A DNA stretch of 64,000 nucleotides from Bacteroidota bacterium (GCA_009909035.1 JAAAOB010000141.1:78504-142503); one strand, 5' to 3'; numbered from the stretch's first letter, positions 52,878-62,101 are shown. Numbers and translations are program-made. The notes: generated from the sequence alone by a model not told the origin.

Positions 52878-53174
52878 TTAGCCCTGGGTTAGCAGAACAA
52901 GACTCTGTTTCAGTGCACCGATGGAATGGGGCACATTGGCAGGTATCTCGATTTCATCGTACTGTTTCAGACGAGTATCCTGTTTCTCCTGGTGGTAGAT
53001 CACATCTCCCTCCAAAACAAGAAGTTTGGTGGGATGCTTCGCCGTATGATCTTCCATTTTCATCCCTTTATTAAAACCAAACAGCAGGACTTTAAACTTA
53101 TTCCCGGTATGGAACGATTTGGCTACCGGTTTATCCGATGTTTTTAACTGTTCTTTTATCTCTTTGACTATCAT
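52878..53174 (-). CDS. Small cupin-domain protein
   Basis: The 98-residue single-domain cupin has KMEDHTAKHPTKLLVLEGDVIYH as motif 1 and IEIPANVPHSIGAL as motif 2. Motif 1 keeps one histidine and motif 2 one histidine, so metal binding may be partial. No ligand can be inferred. It is convergent with the AhpD-like gene and divergent from the phosphofructokinase gene. Confidence 0.85.
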   Translation of the reverse strand: MIVKEIKEQLKTSDKPVAKSFHTGNKFKVLLFGFNKGMKMEDHTAKHPTKLLVLEGDVIYHQEKQDTRLKQYDEIEIPANVPHSIGALKQSLVLLTQG

Positions 53175-53363
53175 GTTAATCCACGTTTTAAGAAAATTTC
53201 AATCATCACTACTCTATTATAGCGTTTCTACGATGCAAACCAAAGAAGTGGGTACATGGCGTTGAATCTCTATCCAAAAGCCAACATATCAACAACCGTT
53301 TTTATTCCCTATTTTTAGCAGCAGCTATCATTAAAAATCTATCTGACTAAACATACGACCAAT

Positions 53364-54440
53364 ATGAAAATAGCGATCAATACAGGAGGTGGCGACGCTC
53401 CGGGACTCAACGCCGCAATTCAGGCAGCAACACTTGCAGCACTCAAAAAAGGATGGGAAGTCCTGGGAATCAAAAATGGCTACGGATCTCTGTACACGGA
53501 TGAACCCTTTATCCCGCTTACAAAGGAGAGAGTGAGAGGGATAACGTTTCAGGGCGGAACCATCCTCGGCACGGCCAATCGCGGGAATCCATTCGAAATG
53601 CCGTACAAAACGGAGGATGGAGAGTGGGCACTCGAGGACCGGTCGGACGAGGCCATTGAGGTCTTTAAAAAACACGATATTGATGCCCTTATTGCGATCG
53701 GCGGCGACGGATCCATGATAATCGCAAACAAACTGGCGCAAAAAGGCCTTCAAATCGTCGGTATTCCAAAAACCATAGACAACGACATCTGGGCAACAGA
53801 CGTTACGCTCGGGTTTGATACGGCCGTGACGACAGCTACGGAAGCGATTGATAAGCTGACAACCACCGCCGAATCTCACCACAGGATTATGGTGGTTGAG
53901 GTGATGGGGCGCTATGCCGGCTGGATTGCACTTCACTCCGGCCTCTCGGCATCAGCGGATGTCATACTGATCCCGGAAGTAGAATATTCATTTGATCCGA
54001 TTGTCAAGAAAATTGAAGAGCGTGAAGCTCAAGGCAGGCACTACACAATCGTTGTAGTGGCCGAAGGCGCCGTAGAGAAAGGGGGCGATCACTTCGTAAA
54101 AGGAAAGGTCATTGGCCAGTCGGAACAGCTTGGTGGCGCCGACGAGTACATAGCGGATAAACTCTCGGAGTTAACCGGCAAAGAGTCGCGTTCCATTGTA
54201 CTGGGTCACCTGCAACGTGGTGGCACGCCCAGCAGCTACGACAGGCTCATTTCACTCCGGTTTGGAGCTGCGGCTATTCGTGCCGTCGCCGATGAAGATT
54301 TCAACAAACTGATCGTGATGCAGAAAAACTGCATTACCCGAATACCGATCCAGGATGTGGCCCATAAAATGAAACTTGTTCCCCTGGATGGAGATACCAT
54401 TCAGACCGCCCGGGAGATTGGCATCTGTATGGGGGATTAG
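53364..54440 (+). CDS. 6-phosphofructokinase, probably ATP-dependent
   Basis: The 358-residue enzyme phosphorylates fructose 6-phosphate, the committed glycolytic step. Motifs are GGGDAPGLNAAI (8-19), GGTILGTANRGNPF, nucleotide-binding GGDGSM (113-118), catalytic PKTIDND (135-141) with the base Asp, MGRYAGWIALHSGL and LGHLQRGGTPSSYDR. Gly after GGD favours ATP as donor, while the Lys in PKTIDND (Gly in the E. coli enzyme) is the form seen in pyrophosphate enzymes and in actinobacterial-type ATP enzymes, so the donor is not certain. ATG 53364 fits the family N-terminus. Confidence 0.93.
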   Translation: MKIAINTGGGDAPGLNAAIQAATLAALKKGWEVLGIKNGYGSLYTDEPFIPLTKERVRGITFQGGTILGTANRGNPFEMPYKTEDGEWALEDRSDEAIEVFKKHDIDALIAIGGDGSMIIANKLAQKGLQIVGIPKTIDNDIWATDVTLGFDTAVTTATEAIDKLTTTAESHHRIMVVEVMGRYAGWIALHSGLSASADVILIPEVEYSFDPIVKKIEEREAQGRHYTIVVVAEGAVEKGGDHFVKGKVIGQSEQLGGADEYIADKLSELTGKESRSIVLGHLQRGGTPSSYDRLISLRFGAAAIRAVADEDFNKLIVMQKNCITRIPIQDVAHKMKLVPLDGDTIQTAREIGICMGD

Positions 54441-54501
54441 TCCATCACAGGTTATAGAGTGTGTTTACAGCCCGTACCTTCATAATGTACCGGATCTGTC
54501 G

Positions 54502-55398
54502 TTACACATCACAAATCTCAATGGCCTCCCTGAGTTTTTCAATGTTCCCGGCCATCGTCTCCTGGGTCGGGATAAACTCCTGGGCTACGTACCCTTCAAA
54601 ACCGGTCTCCGCGATCGCCCTCATGATCGCCGGGTAATAGAGCTCCTGGTCGTCCCCGATTTCATTGCGGCCGGGCACACCGGCGGTATGGTAGTGGCCA
54701 AACCACGAATGATGATCACGAATTGTGCGGATAATATCTCCTTCCATAATCTGCATATGGTAAATATCATACAAGAGCGTGAAGTTTGGTGAATTGAGCC
54801 GTTTGCAGAGCTCCACCCCCCATGGAGAATTATCGGCCATGTAATCGGGGTGATCCACTTTGCTGTTAAAAAGCTCCATCTGGATCATCACATCGCGACG
54901 TTCCGCCTTTGCAAGGATCTGTTTCAACCCATCGACGCAGTTTTGAAGCCCGGTCTCCTCATCCATCCCGCGCCGGTTACCGCTGAAACAGATCAGGTTT
55001 CTGTAACCGGCGTCGGCCACCAGGTCTATATGGTTGTTATAATTGTCAACCAGCCTACCGTGAAAATCCGGCTCGCACCAGCCATCCTCCAGGCTAATTT
55101 CGGCGCCATTGCACATTGAGCAGTGAACGTTATGCCGTTTCAGGACATCCCATTCTGACGGGCCCACAAGATCAATTGCTGAAAAACCGATCTCTTGTAC
55201 AACTCCGCAGAGATCGTCCAGCGACAGATCGCCATACGTCCATCGGCAGACCGAGTGGTGTATATTTTGGTTTAACGATGTTGATTGGTTCAAGGCGGGC
55301 TGTTTTTTCAGGCCGGGAAGCATAAGTGAAGCTCCCGCCCCCAGTGTGCCGGCCGATAGTTGCCGGATCATTTCTTTTCTTGTTATGGAGCGATTCAT
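54502..55398 (-). CDS. TIM-barrel sugar isomerase/epimerase, hydroxypyruvate isomerase-like
   Basis: The 298-residue protein has a leader resembling a Tat signal without the full twin arginine (SITRKEMIRQLSAGTLGAGASLMLPG), then an AP-endonuclease-2-type TIM barrel. Metal ligands are expected in IQMELFNSKVDHPDYM (Glu), LLYDIYHMQIMEGD (Asp, His), GHYHTAGVPGRNEIGDDQELYYPAI (His, Glu) and YVAQEFIPT (Glu). These match hydroxypyruvate isomerase-like enzymes, though the substrate remains open. Convergent with the phosphofructokinase gene. Confidence 0.87.
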   Translation of the reverse strand: MNRSITRKEMIRQLSAGTLGAGASLMLPGLKKQPALNQSTSLNQNIHHSVCRWTYGDLSLDDLCGVVQEIGFSAIDLVGPSEWDVLKRHNVHCSMCNGAEISLEDGWCEPDFHGRLVDNYNNHIDLVADAGYRNLICFSGNRRGMDEETGLQNCVDGLKQILAKAERRDVMIQMELFNSKVDHPDYMADNSPWGVELCKRLNSPNFTLLYDIYHMQIMEGDIIRTIRDHHSWFGHYHTAGVPGRNEIGDDQELYYPAIMRAIAETGFEGYVAQEFIPTQETMAGNIEKLREAIEICDV

Positions 55399-55597
55399 TG
55401 CAATGGATTTCTGATTCTTTAATCAAGCGTGGCAGCGGGCAAAGGTGCCGGTTGCGTACACGGCTCACAATCTATGCAATTGAGCAGCTACAATGAAATG
55501 GATTTGCCCAAAAAACGGTGCGGCACCCAGAACTTAAGCCTTCTCACCTTTGGAGGGCGTGGTTACTGAAATGTGAGGCCTTTCAAAACTGGCGACA

Positions 55598-56416
55598 TCA
55601 TTGATTAACCTTGACGTCAACCACCTCTATTGTTGTTGCGCTGGCCATCCCCGATTCAAGCATCTGTTCAAACTGTTCCATCTGTCCCGACATGCGGTCC
55701 CGGATCATATCCCGCTGTGCTTTCGGCATTGACTCAAGTTGTTCCTCAAACTCAGCCATGGCGCGACGAGCCTCAGCAATATCTTCATCACTCATCTTAT
55801 CGTCCAGCCCGTCCACCATCACCGCCATTGTGTGGGCAACCGGGAGTCCTGAGTAGTCCCGGTAGTCACTCATCGTAATTTCAATCGACATGCCGTCTCC
55901 ATTTTCACTCTCTTCATACATCATCTTTAAGGGTACCAGTTGGCTGCTGTCGATCCAAAGCGTCCCCTTTTCGATTTGGAGCTCTTGCTCTCCGGCATCA
56001 AGATCATTTTGTGTAAATGAGTTGAGAAACTCCTTGTCCCGTATAATGACCCGGTACGCATCCCGGCCATCGACCTGATCATTGTGAACAGACTCGCCAG
56101 CAAGAATAAGCTCCTCCATGCTTCCGTCGTAAACTCCCTCCATCATATCATCATTGGGATCATCTCCTTCGTCGAGTACCAGCTTGTACGAACCGTTTTC
56201 TTCAACACGTTTGAAGCGTGAGACCGATTCAGTTTCAAAACCTGCAACTTCGATTTTTGTTGTAAATTGCAACGTTTCAATTGATTCGAGCCGCTGCTGA
56301 TTTGCCTCCTGCATCTGGCTTGCAAGTTGTTCAACAGATGGTTGTGCGGATAGTGCCATGAAACCGGTACAAACCATGAGTACCGCCAGTGATGTGCATA
56401 TTTTATTTGAGAGCAT
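55598..56416 (-). CDS. Exported protein of unknown function, LolA-like fold possible
   Basis: The 272-residue protein starts at ATG 56416 with a signal peptide (SLAVLMVCTGFMALSA-Q). The mature part (IETLQFTTKIEVAGFETESVSRFKRVEENGSYKLVLDEGD, DAYRVIIRD, GTLWIDSSQLVPLKMMYE, IEITMSDYRDYSGLPVAHTMAVMV) has the alternating strands of outer-membrane lipoprotein-sorting-like (LolA-like) proteins, followed by a helical C-terminal region (residues ~215-260). I do not recognise a specific family. An upstream frame to 56623 is not credible. Confidence 0.78.
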   Translation of the reverse strand: MLSNKICTSLAVLMVCTGFMALSAQPSVEQLASQMQEANQQRLESIETLQFTTKIEVAGFETESVSRFKRVEENGSYKLVLDEGDDPNDDMMEGVYDGSMEELILAGESVHNDQVDGRDAYRVIIRDKEFLNSFTQNDLDAGEQELQIEKGTLWIDSSQLVPLKMMYEESENGDGMSIEITMSDYRDYSGLPVAHTMAVMVDGLDDKMSDEDIAEARRAMAEFEEQLESMPKAQRDMIRDRMSGQMEQFEQMLESGMASATTIEVVDVKVNQ

Positions 56417-56561
56417 AAGATGGAATGGATTTAATTCAATGGATACCTGTATTATATGTTGCGCACAATTTTCGATACAGCTATCACGAACGATCAATTC
56501 ATTTTTAATCGTTGAACCAGGACGTGCGCGATTCATTTTTCCTTCTATATTCCCCTTACAG

Positions 56562-56771
56562 ATGACCCGCAAACAACTTATTTCACTGTTGCTGCTTCTG
56601 CTTGGTGTGATCCTTCTAACCACGGGGGTTCAGGAGTTCAGGCTTCTGAGCAGTTCATATAACACGCTTTTTACAATCACTCCCCAACAAGAAATACAGG
56701 TATTGATGATTCTCGGTGTTGCCGCCACCGTTGCCGGGTTTGTGGGACTCATCCGGGATAAGGTTCTCTGA
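56562..56771 (+). CDS. Small two-helix membrane protein, DUF3185-like
   Basis: The 69-residue protein has two membrane helices (LISLLLLLLGVILLTTGV and VLMILGVAATVAGFVGLI) joined by a loop with SSYNTLFTITPQQ, which resembles the DUF3185 pattern. The start ATG at 56562 directly precedes the first helix. It is divergent from the exported-protein gene, with 145 bp between the starts. Confidence 0.7.
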   Translation: MTRKQLISLLLLLLGVILLTTGVQEFRLLSSSYNTLFTITPQQEIQVLMILGVAATVAGFVGLIRDKVL

Positions 56772-56818
56772 TCGCGGGTGGTTTGTTTCCGGGGCATCAC
56801 CAAAAGGGCCATCCGCTG

Positions 56819-56979
56819 AGGCTGTCCAAAAAGGGTGTTCAACAAAGAACTTAACAATCAAACAGTCATACCGGACCCCGATCCGCTCATCTTTTGAACG
56901 CGAAGCGATATCTCCTGTCCATATCAACGATTGGAGATCCCGTATCAAGTACGGGATGACACCCTTTTTGAACAGCCTC
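56819..56979. mobile_element. Repeat element with 22-bp inverted ends
   Basis: Ends starting GAGGCTGTCCAAAAAGGGTG (56819-56840) and ending CACCCTTTTTGAACAGCCTC (56958-56979) form a 22-bp inverted repeat with two mismatches. The interior holds CATACCGGACCCCGATCC and AGTACGGGATGAC, as in the element at 11842-11977. No coding frame. Confidence 0.65.
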
Positions 56980-56998
56980 GGTGCGCCGGCATTTCAGA

Positions 56999-57220
56999 AC
57001 CCGGCAATGAATTGCCGGGCACCAAAGCGGGCGACTCTTCGAGACATGGGTTATGAATTTCGGATTGATTTGCAATTAGTGAGAAGGAAAAGTCCCCCTT
57101 TTTAAAAGGGGGATTCAGGGGGATTTCAGCAGCCCTCTTATAAACGATGTAAACAGGTTTACAGCCCGCATCGCCACCAGGCATCGACCTGTCCAACCGT
57201 TCAGTCCTGCAAGGGACGTG
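56999..57220. repeat. Composite dispersed repeat, copy 3
   Basis: Third copy of the unit seen at 49152 and 49578: CCCGGCAATGAATTGCCGGG, CAAAGCGGGCGACTCTTCGA, GAATTTCGGATTGATT, CCCCCTTTTTAAAAGGGGGA, AAACGATGTAAACAGG, CGCCACCAGGCATCGACC, CCGTTCAGTCCTGCAAGGGA, same order. It directly adjoins the preceding element. Confidence 0.75.
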
Positions 57221-57263
57221 GGTTATGAATCTGGGTCATATTCATATCGCAAACTGTCGGTAT

Positions 57264-57602
57264 TCACTCTTTTTTACGAGCTTGCACAGCTTCATCCATC
57301 TGCCGAAGCAAATCCCACCGGTACATACCGGAGTTATGACCGTCGTCCCAGTCAATTTTCAGGGCGTGGTTCCCAACTGTCGCAGCATTCACCACCTTAT
57401 AGGTTCGGGTTGGTTCTACAAGAAATAACTCCGGCTCAAACCTTCCCATCTTATCATGACCGCCCCGGCACTCAACACACGGACAGTTTTTTCGCAGCCC
57501 GAATAGTGAAAACCTGCTGGTGTGGCCATCCGCCCATGCAATACTCAATACCTGGTCGGAATTGCTTACGTCAATTGATGTTGGCTGTACTCGTTTCTCC
57601 AT
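57264..57602 (-). CDS. DUF971 domain protein
   Basis: The 112-residue protein is a DUF971 (gamma-butyrobetaine hydroxylase N-terminal-like) domain: WADGHTSRFSLFGLRKNCPCVECRGGHD with C40, C42 and C45, and ALKIDWDDGHNSGMYRWDLLRQM. The domain is seen alone in many bacteria near iron-sulfur or metal-trafficking genes; its role is not fixed. Its 3' end abuts a dispersed repeat, and the gene is divergent from the membrane protein at 57674. Confidence 0.9.
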   Translation of the reverse strand: MEKRVQPTSIDVSNSDQVLSIAWADGHTSRFSLFGLRKNCPCVECRGGHDKMGRFEPELFLVEPTRTYKVVNAATVGNHALKIDWDDGHNSGMYRWDLLRQMDEAVQARKKE

Positions 57603-57673
57603 TTTAACTCAATAGATGTTTGCGGTTCGTTTGTTGGCATTGTAACATAGCCTTCTAAATATACGATCGTACT

Positions 57674-58390
57674 ATGTGGATATACGTCCTTTTTTTAATT
57701 GCTTTATTTGTCATTGGCGTTTTTACTGGCAGACGTCCCCAAATCAGCCTGCATAAGCTGACGCCGCAGCTTGTTCTCAATACTGCCCTGGTTGTACTCG
57801 TGGCGTTCACCTCGATGATGATCGCTTTTATTGTCGGTATCTTACCGCAGTATGTGGCCGCACCGCTAATGGCCTGTACCTATTGTTTTATTGGCGGTTT
57901 TTTTAGCGGCTACGCATTTCGCCTCTACAGGGCCCGGACAAGCGGCGGAACTATACTCTATCAAAACCGGTCGTTCTGGGTTGATCATGCCCCCGCCCTT
58001 TTTGCAGCCGGGCTGATTATTTACGGTATCTATCGTACGTCTATTCTGACGACGCCTCCCGTCACAGGTATTCGGGTCACGTCAGGTCTCTCGCTCATCT
58101 GTTTTGGCATCTTTACGTGGACCTTGAAAGTGGTGCCCGAATTTCGCTCAAAAGGCATCTTGTTCCTGGACCGGTTCATATCGTGGAAAAAAATTCTCTC
58201 CTGGAGCTGGCACTCAGAAGATGTGATTAAGATTGAATATATGACGACAGAGACACAGGGCAAAGACCGGATTAAACAGTTTGTCACCTCCATACCGCCC
58301 GAGGAGAAAAAACAGATTGAGATGATTCTGAATTCCAAGATGGATGAATATGCCGACCAACGCAGTAAAGAATTGATGGGGGATGACTAA
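57674..58390 (+). CDS. Five-helix membrane protein of unknown function
   Basis: The 238-residue protein has five predicted membrane segments (about 2-16, 35-55, 62-82, 105-122, 133-152) and a cytoplasmic C-terminal domain containing VVPEFRSKGILFLDRFISWKKILSWSWHSEDVIKIEYM, which resembles the PH-like end of DUF5673-type proteins, then a helical tail. No catalytic motif. Confidence in the gene is high, in the family low. Confidence 0.82.
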   Translation: MWIYVLFLIALFVIGVFTGRRPQISLHKLTPQLVLNTALVVLVAFTSMMIAFIVGILPQYVAAPLMACTYCFIGGFFSGYAFRLYRARTSGGTILYQNRSFWVDHAPALFAAGLIIYGIYRTSILTTPPVTGIRVTSGLSLICFGIFTWTLKVVPEFRSKGILFLDRFISWKKILSWSWHSEDVIKIEYMTTETQGKDRIKQFVTSIPPEEKKQIEMILNSKMDEYADQRSKELMGDD

Positions 58391-58453
58391 CCACCGGCTC
58401 GGTTGAAAGCAAAACCCATCTGTCCAGGCCGCGAATTAAAAGCGTTAACGACG

Positions 58454-58882
58454 TTACCCGCCGACGAAGGATGTATGCTCCACCATCATGCAGCGGTTTT
58501 CTATATAGGTGAGATTGTTTTCTGAGGCCAGTTCTTTAGCCGAATCCGTACTCACATTAAGCTGAGTCCACACCACGGGCCGCTGTCCTGTTTCTTTACT
58601 CCACTCAACAATCTCCCGGACCATCTTTTCGGTATAAATTTTATTTCTGAATATATCGATCACATCTATATCAAGATTCTCCGGCAGGTCAAAAACCGTA
58701 TCATAACAGGTTTGGCCAAGCACGCGATCTTCATTCGGGTTTATCGGTATCACCTGGTAACCCGCATTTATGAGATACTTCGCAATGTGATGGCTGGTTC
58801 TGTGGGGAGTAGACGAACAGCCGAGCACTGCCACTGTCCGCAGATCTTCAAACACGTTATCAATCGTATGAATAGGGGGCAT
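58454..58882 (-). CDS. CoA-binding domain protein (YccU-like)
   Basis: The 142-residue protein is a single CoA-binding Rossmann domain: TVAVLGCSSTPHRTSHHIAKYLINAGYQVIPINPNED, then DTVFDLPENLDIDVIDIFRN, and VVWTQLNVSTDSAKELASENNLTYIENRCMMVEHT. The family binds CoA or acyl-CoA; its cell role is unclear. ATG 58882 fits the domain; a frame extending to 59002 overlaps the promoter region of the next gene and is not preferred. Confidence 0.9.
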   Translation of the reverse strand: MPPIHTIDNVFEDLRTVAVLGCSSTPHRTSHHIAKYLINAGYQVIPINPNEDRVLGQTCYDTVFDLPENLDIDVIDIFRNKIYTEKMVREIVEWSKETGQRPVVWTQLNVSTDSAKELASENNLTYIENRCMMVEHTSFVGG

Positions 58883-58963
58883 CTGTTTTTGTGATTCGAT
58901 ATTTAATGCTAAAAACAATATCTTTGTATTATAATTAAATCTTGAAGAAAAACAAGGAACATT

Positions 58964-59395
58964 TTGTCTAAAGTAGAAGACGGAAATACCGTTAAAGTAC
59001 ACTACACAGGAACTCTGAAAGATGGATCGGTTTTTGATTCATCTGCTGAACGCGAACCACTGGAATTTAAGCTTGGCGAAGGTCAACTGATCCCGGGTTT
59101 TGAAAAAGCCGTGATCGGTCTCGAAGAGGGAGAGAAAACGAAAGTTGATATCCCCGTTGAAGAAGCCTACGGTGAAGCTCGTGAAGAACTGGTTATTAAC
59201 GTTCCAAAAGATCAGCTTCCGGATGATGTGGAGCCTGAAATCGGAATGCAGCTCCAGGTTAACCAGCCGGATGGCCAGCCCGTGCCGGTGCGTATTGCTG
59301 AAATCTCTGATGATGAACTTACGCTTGATGCCAATCATCCCCTGGCCGGAAAAGATCTATCATTTGAAATAGAGCTTGTTGAAATTAAGGAGTAA
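58964..59395 (+). CDS. SlyD-type FKBP peptidyl-prolyl isomerase
   Basis: The 143-residue protein has FKBP strands GNTVKVHYTGTLKDGSVFDSS, LEFKLGEGQLIPGFEKAVIGLEEGEKTKVDIP and the IF (insert-in-flap) chaperone domain (EEAYGEAREELVINVPKDQLPDDVEPEIGMQLQ...DANHPLAGKDLSFEIELVEI). It lacks the His-rich metal tail of E. coli SlyD. The start is TTG at 58964; the first ATG in frame is far inside the domain, and AAGGAAC lies just upstream, so TTG is accepted. A strong terminator follows. Confidence 0.93.
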   Translation: MSKVEDGNTVKVHYTGTLKDGSVFDSSAEREPLEFKLGEGQLIPGFEKAVIGLEEGEKTKVDIPVEEAYGEAREELVINVPKDQLPDDVEPEIGMQLQVNQPDGQPVPVRIAEISDDELTLDANHPLAGKDLSFEIELVEIKE

Positions 59396-59416
59396 ACATA
59401 CCCCTGCAGATCTCTG

Positions 59417-59469
59417 AATCCCGGTTGCGAGCTCAGGTCTTCCTGTCATCGCAGCCGGGATTTTTTTTT
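59417..59469 (+). terminator. Rho-independent terminator after the SlyD-type gene
   Basis: A 14-bp stem with one G-U pair, AATCCCGGTTGCGA (59417-59430) with TCGCAGCCGGGATT (59449-59462), is followed by a run of at least seven more T (to 59469). Confidence 0.9.
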
Positions 59470-59519
59470 ACAAGCACACGTTCATCGACTCTCCCGTTTA
59501 ATGAATCGACGCCTTCTTT

Positions 59520-60677
59520 ATGACTGACTTCTCTCAGCAACGCACCATTCGCGTGACCTGCCCGCTCGGGCTCTCTTCATTTCTGTTTGATGAAATCAAA
59601 GCTCTTGGGTTCACCCCTTCAGTATTGGAGGATACGGGAATCGAACTCACTGCCTCCCTCACGGATACCATCACGCTGAACTACCACCTTCGGACAGCTC
59701 ACAGAGTCTATGCTCTTGTGGATGAATCGTCGGCAAAAACTCCTGAGGAACTTACCGGATGGCTGAAAACTATTGCCTGGGAAAACTGGATTCCGGACGA
59801 CGGATATCTTTCCGTGACCTCCAGGGTAAATCACTCAAAGATAGAGAATACCCAGTTCGCCAATCTTGCCTGTAAAGATGCAATTGTGGATCGCATAAGA
59901 GAGTCTACCGGCAGTCGTCCCGACAGCGGCTCCGATCTCGATAAAACCGTTCTGTTTCTTTACTGGACCGATGAAAAAGCCCGGATTTTTATGGATACAT
60001 CCGGTGAGTCATTGTCACGTCGAAATTACAGAACAGAGAGCACCACTGCCCCGATGCAGGAGACTCTTGCCGCAGCGATCATTAAATCCACGAACTGGTC
60101 TCCCGGTGATCATTTTATCAACCCGATGGCCGGTGGCGGCACACTGGCTATTGAGGCGGCCCTGATGGCGACCAACCGGGCCCCGGCCTCCCTTCGGAAC
60201 AACTTTGGTTTTATGCACATCAAGGGATTTAATGAGGAGGCGTACTACGCCGTAAGAGACAACTCGAAAAAAGATACGCTAAAAGAACCCGGCGGAAGCA
60301 TTATAGTTACCGACCAGAGCCCAAAAGCAGTTGAAGCCGCCCTGAAAAACGCTGAAACAGCCGGCGTAGATCACCTGATGCGGTTTGAAACCTGTGATGT
60401 TGCAGAAACCCCGGTCCCCGAAGGCCCCGGCGTCATCGTAATGAATCCACCCTACGGCATACGGCTTGAGCCGGGCGAAGATCTGCGGCCCCTCTACAAA
60501 AGAATGGGAGATTTTCTAAAACAGGAAGGACCCGGAAAGACCGGCTATATCTTTACGGCAAACAGTGCACTTGCTAAAAAGATCGGGCTTCGAAGCAAAA
60601 GTAGAACCACGTTTTTCAACACCACCCTGGAGTGCCGGCTGCTTGAATACGAACTTTACAGCGGCAGCAAGAAATAA
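59520..60677 (+). CDS. THUMP-domain class I SAM-dependent RNA methyltransferase
   Basis: The 385-residue protein has an N-terminal ferredoxin-like and THUMP part (VTCPLGLSSFLFDEIKALGF, LRTAHRVYALVDE) and a RlmL-type methyltransferase domain (DTSGESLSRRNYRTESTTAPMQETLAAAIIKSTNWSPGDHFINPMAGGGTLAIEAAL, then VIVMNPPYGIRLE). It methylates a guanine N2 in 23S rRNA or tRNA; the exact target cannot be told. The NPPY motif confirms N-methylation chemistry. It is 124 bp downstream of the SlyD-type gene and separated by a terminator. Confidence 0.93.
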   Translation: MTDFSQQRTIRVTCPLGLSSFLFDEIKALGFTPSVLEDTGIELTASLTDTITLNYHLRTAHRVYALVDESSAKTPEELTGWLKTIAWENWIPDDGYLSVTSRVNHSKIENTQFANLACKDAIVDRIRESTGSRPDSGSDLDKTVLFLYWTDEKARIFMDTSGESLSRRNYRTESTTAPMQETLAAAIIKSTNWSPGDHFINPMAGGGTLAIEAALMATNRAPASLRNNFGFMHIKGFNEEAYYAVRDNSKKDTLKEPGGSIIVTDQSPKAVEAALKNAETAGVDHLMRFETCDVAETPVPEGPGVIVMNPPYGIRLEPGEDLRPLYKRMGDFLKQEGPGKTGYIFTANSALAKKIGLRSKSRTTFFNTTLECRLLEYELYSGSKK

Positions 60678-60720
60678 AGACTTCCATCAAACCTGTCTAA
60701 AGCGGTATAGGTTTTTTTAG

Positions 60721-61518
60721 CCCGCTTTGGGATCAGTTTTCCTGGCAAACGGTGCTCCTGTTCAGCCTATTGCCGATGTATTTACGGGTACATCCACGCC
60801 GTCCGTACTTTATGGGGCCGCTCTTATGTTTGTGGCCTACACCGGCTATGGACGCATTGCTACACTCGGAGAAGAGGTGGCCAAACCGCGAGAAACGATT
60901 CCAAGGGCGATCATTTCGGCTATGATTTTGATTGTGCTTATCTACCTGGCCGTCTCGCTTACGGCACTGCAGATTCTCGGAGCTGAAGCATTCGGAGAAA
61001 CCGTAGATGGGGAAGCGGCTCCACTGATGGTAGTCGCAGAATCCTTGTCATTGCCGTTTATCGGCCCCGTTATCACCTTTACGGCTATCACCGCAATGCT
61101 GGGCGTTCTGCTTAACCTGCTGCTTGGGCTATCCAGAGTGATGCTGGGCATGGCACGCAGACAGGATCTGCCCCACAAACTTGCAGTCATAAACAGGAAA
61201 AATCAGAGTCCGACTGCCGCAGTCTGGGCCACAGGCGGTATCATCGCCCTGCTGGTGCTCAGTGGAGATGTGGTGTTTACCTGGTCGTTTAGCGCCTTCA
61301 CCGTATTGATCTACTACTGTATTACAAACCTTTCCGCCCTGTTCATGCCTGAGGAGCTGAGTCTTTACCCGAGGATAATTCCGGTTTCCGGGCTTTTCGG
61401 ATGCCTTTTTTTAGCATTCTGGATTGAACCGGCTATCTGGCTGCCGGGCCTCGCTCTTATCCTCATCGGAATTGTGTGGCATAGCGTAGCCCTGAAGGTC
61501 CGGGCGGTGAATGTGTAA
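60721..61518 (+). pseudogene. 5'-truncated APC-family amino acid permease
   Basis: The frame has 263 residues and corresponds to the second half of an APC transporter: the loop before helix 6 and YGAALMFVAYTGYGRIATLGEEVAKPRETIPRAIISAMI, down to the last membrane helices. Normal family length is ~430-450 residues, and the first five helices are missing. An in-frame TAG at 60718-60720 and the neighbouring methyltransferase gene stop 41 bp before it exclude a longer product. The remaining frame has no internal stop, so the loss is recent. Expression from the TTG at 60727 is unlikely to give a working transporter. Confidence 0.85.
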
Positions 61519-61589
61519 TGTAGACAAGATTTCTCATTCTGCAGCGTGGCCGGCGGCTATTTTTTTAAAATTATCCAAGAATCATACTT

Positions 61590-61809
61590 CACAACTGTCC
61601 TCAACGTAAAAGGAATTTGAAATGAGTATGTAATCCTGAATATCATCGGTTGTTCTTTTTGCAAATTATCTGCGGGAATCAGCGAACTCATCCGCGTAAC
61701 TCTGCGAAAAAAAGCAGGGGAATCTATTTTTGGCCTGTAAAAAATTCTATACCGAATGAATAGAAACAAATATTCTTGAGGAACTCACGAAATATTTTGG
61801 ACAGTTTCG
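61590..61809. mobile_element. MITE-like element, copy 2
   Basis: Ends CACAACTGTCC (61590-61600) and GGACAGTTTCG (61799-61809) match the element at 964-1216, and the interior matches too (CTGAATATCATCGGTTGTTC, CCGCGTAACTCTGCG, GAACTCACGAAATATTTT). The outside 9-mers ATCATACTT (61581-61589) and ATTATACAT (61810-61818) agree at seven of nine positions, an eroded target duplication. The whole 61519-62100 interval contains no gene. Confidence 0.7.
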
Positions 61810-62101
61810 ATTATACATACTCAATTCTCATCGAAGTCAAATTGAAAGCGGTCGGGAGGAGAGCAGGCTGAGGTTTCTAAAAAGATACCTCGTGAGCTCT
61901 GCCCCAAAGTAGTTCCTTCATTATTCACTATTTTTTGATCAACTGATACGCTCTCCACGCATACCGAGCCTGAACCTGCTCCACTTCCTACCACTTCTTC
62001 CCCATTTATCCTGTAAATCGCCCTACACAAACGCTATTCGTCATTTATACAAACCTTCTATAATAAAATTGTAGCAAATACTATTTTATAAAACATTCCT
62101 C

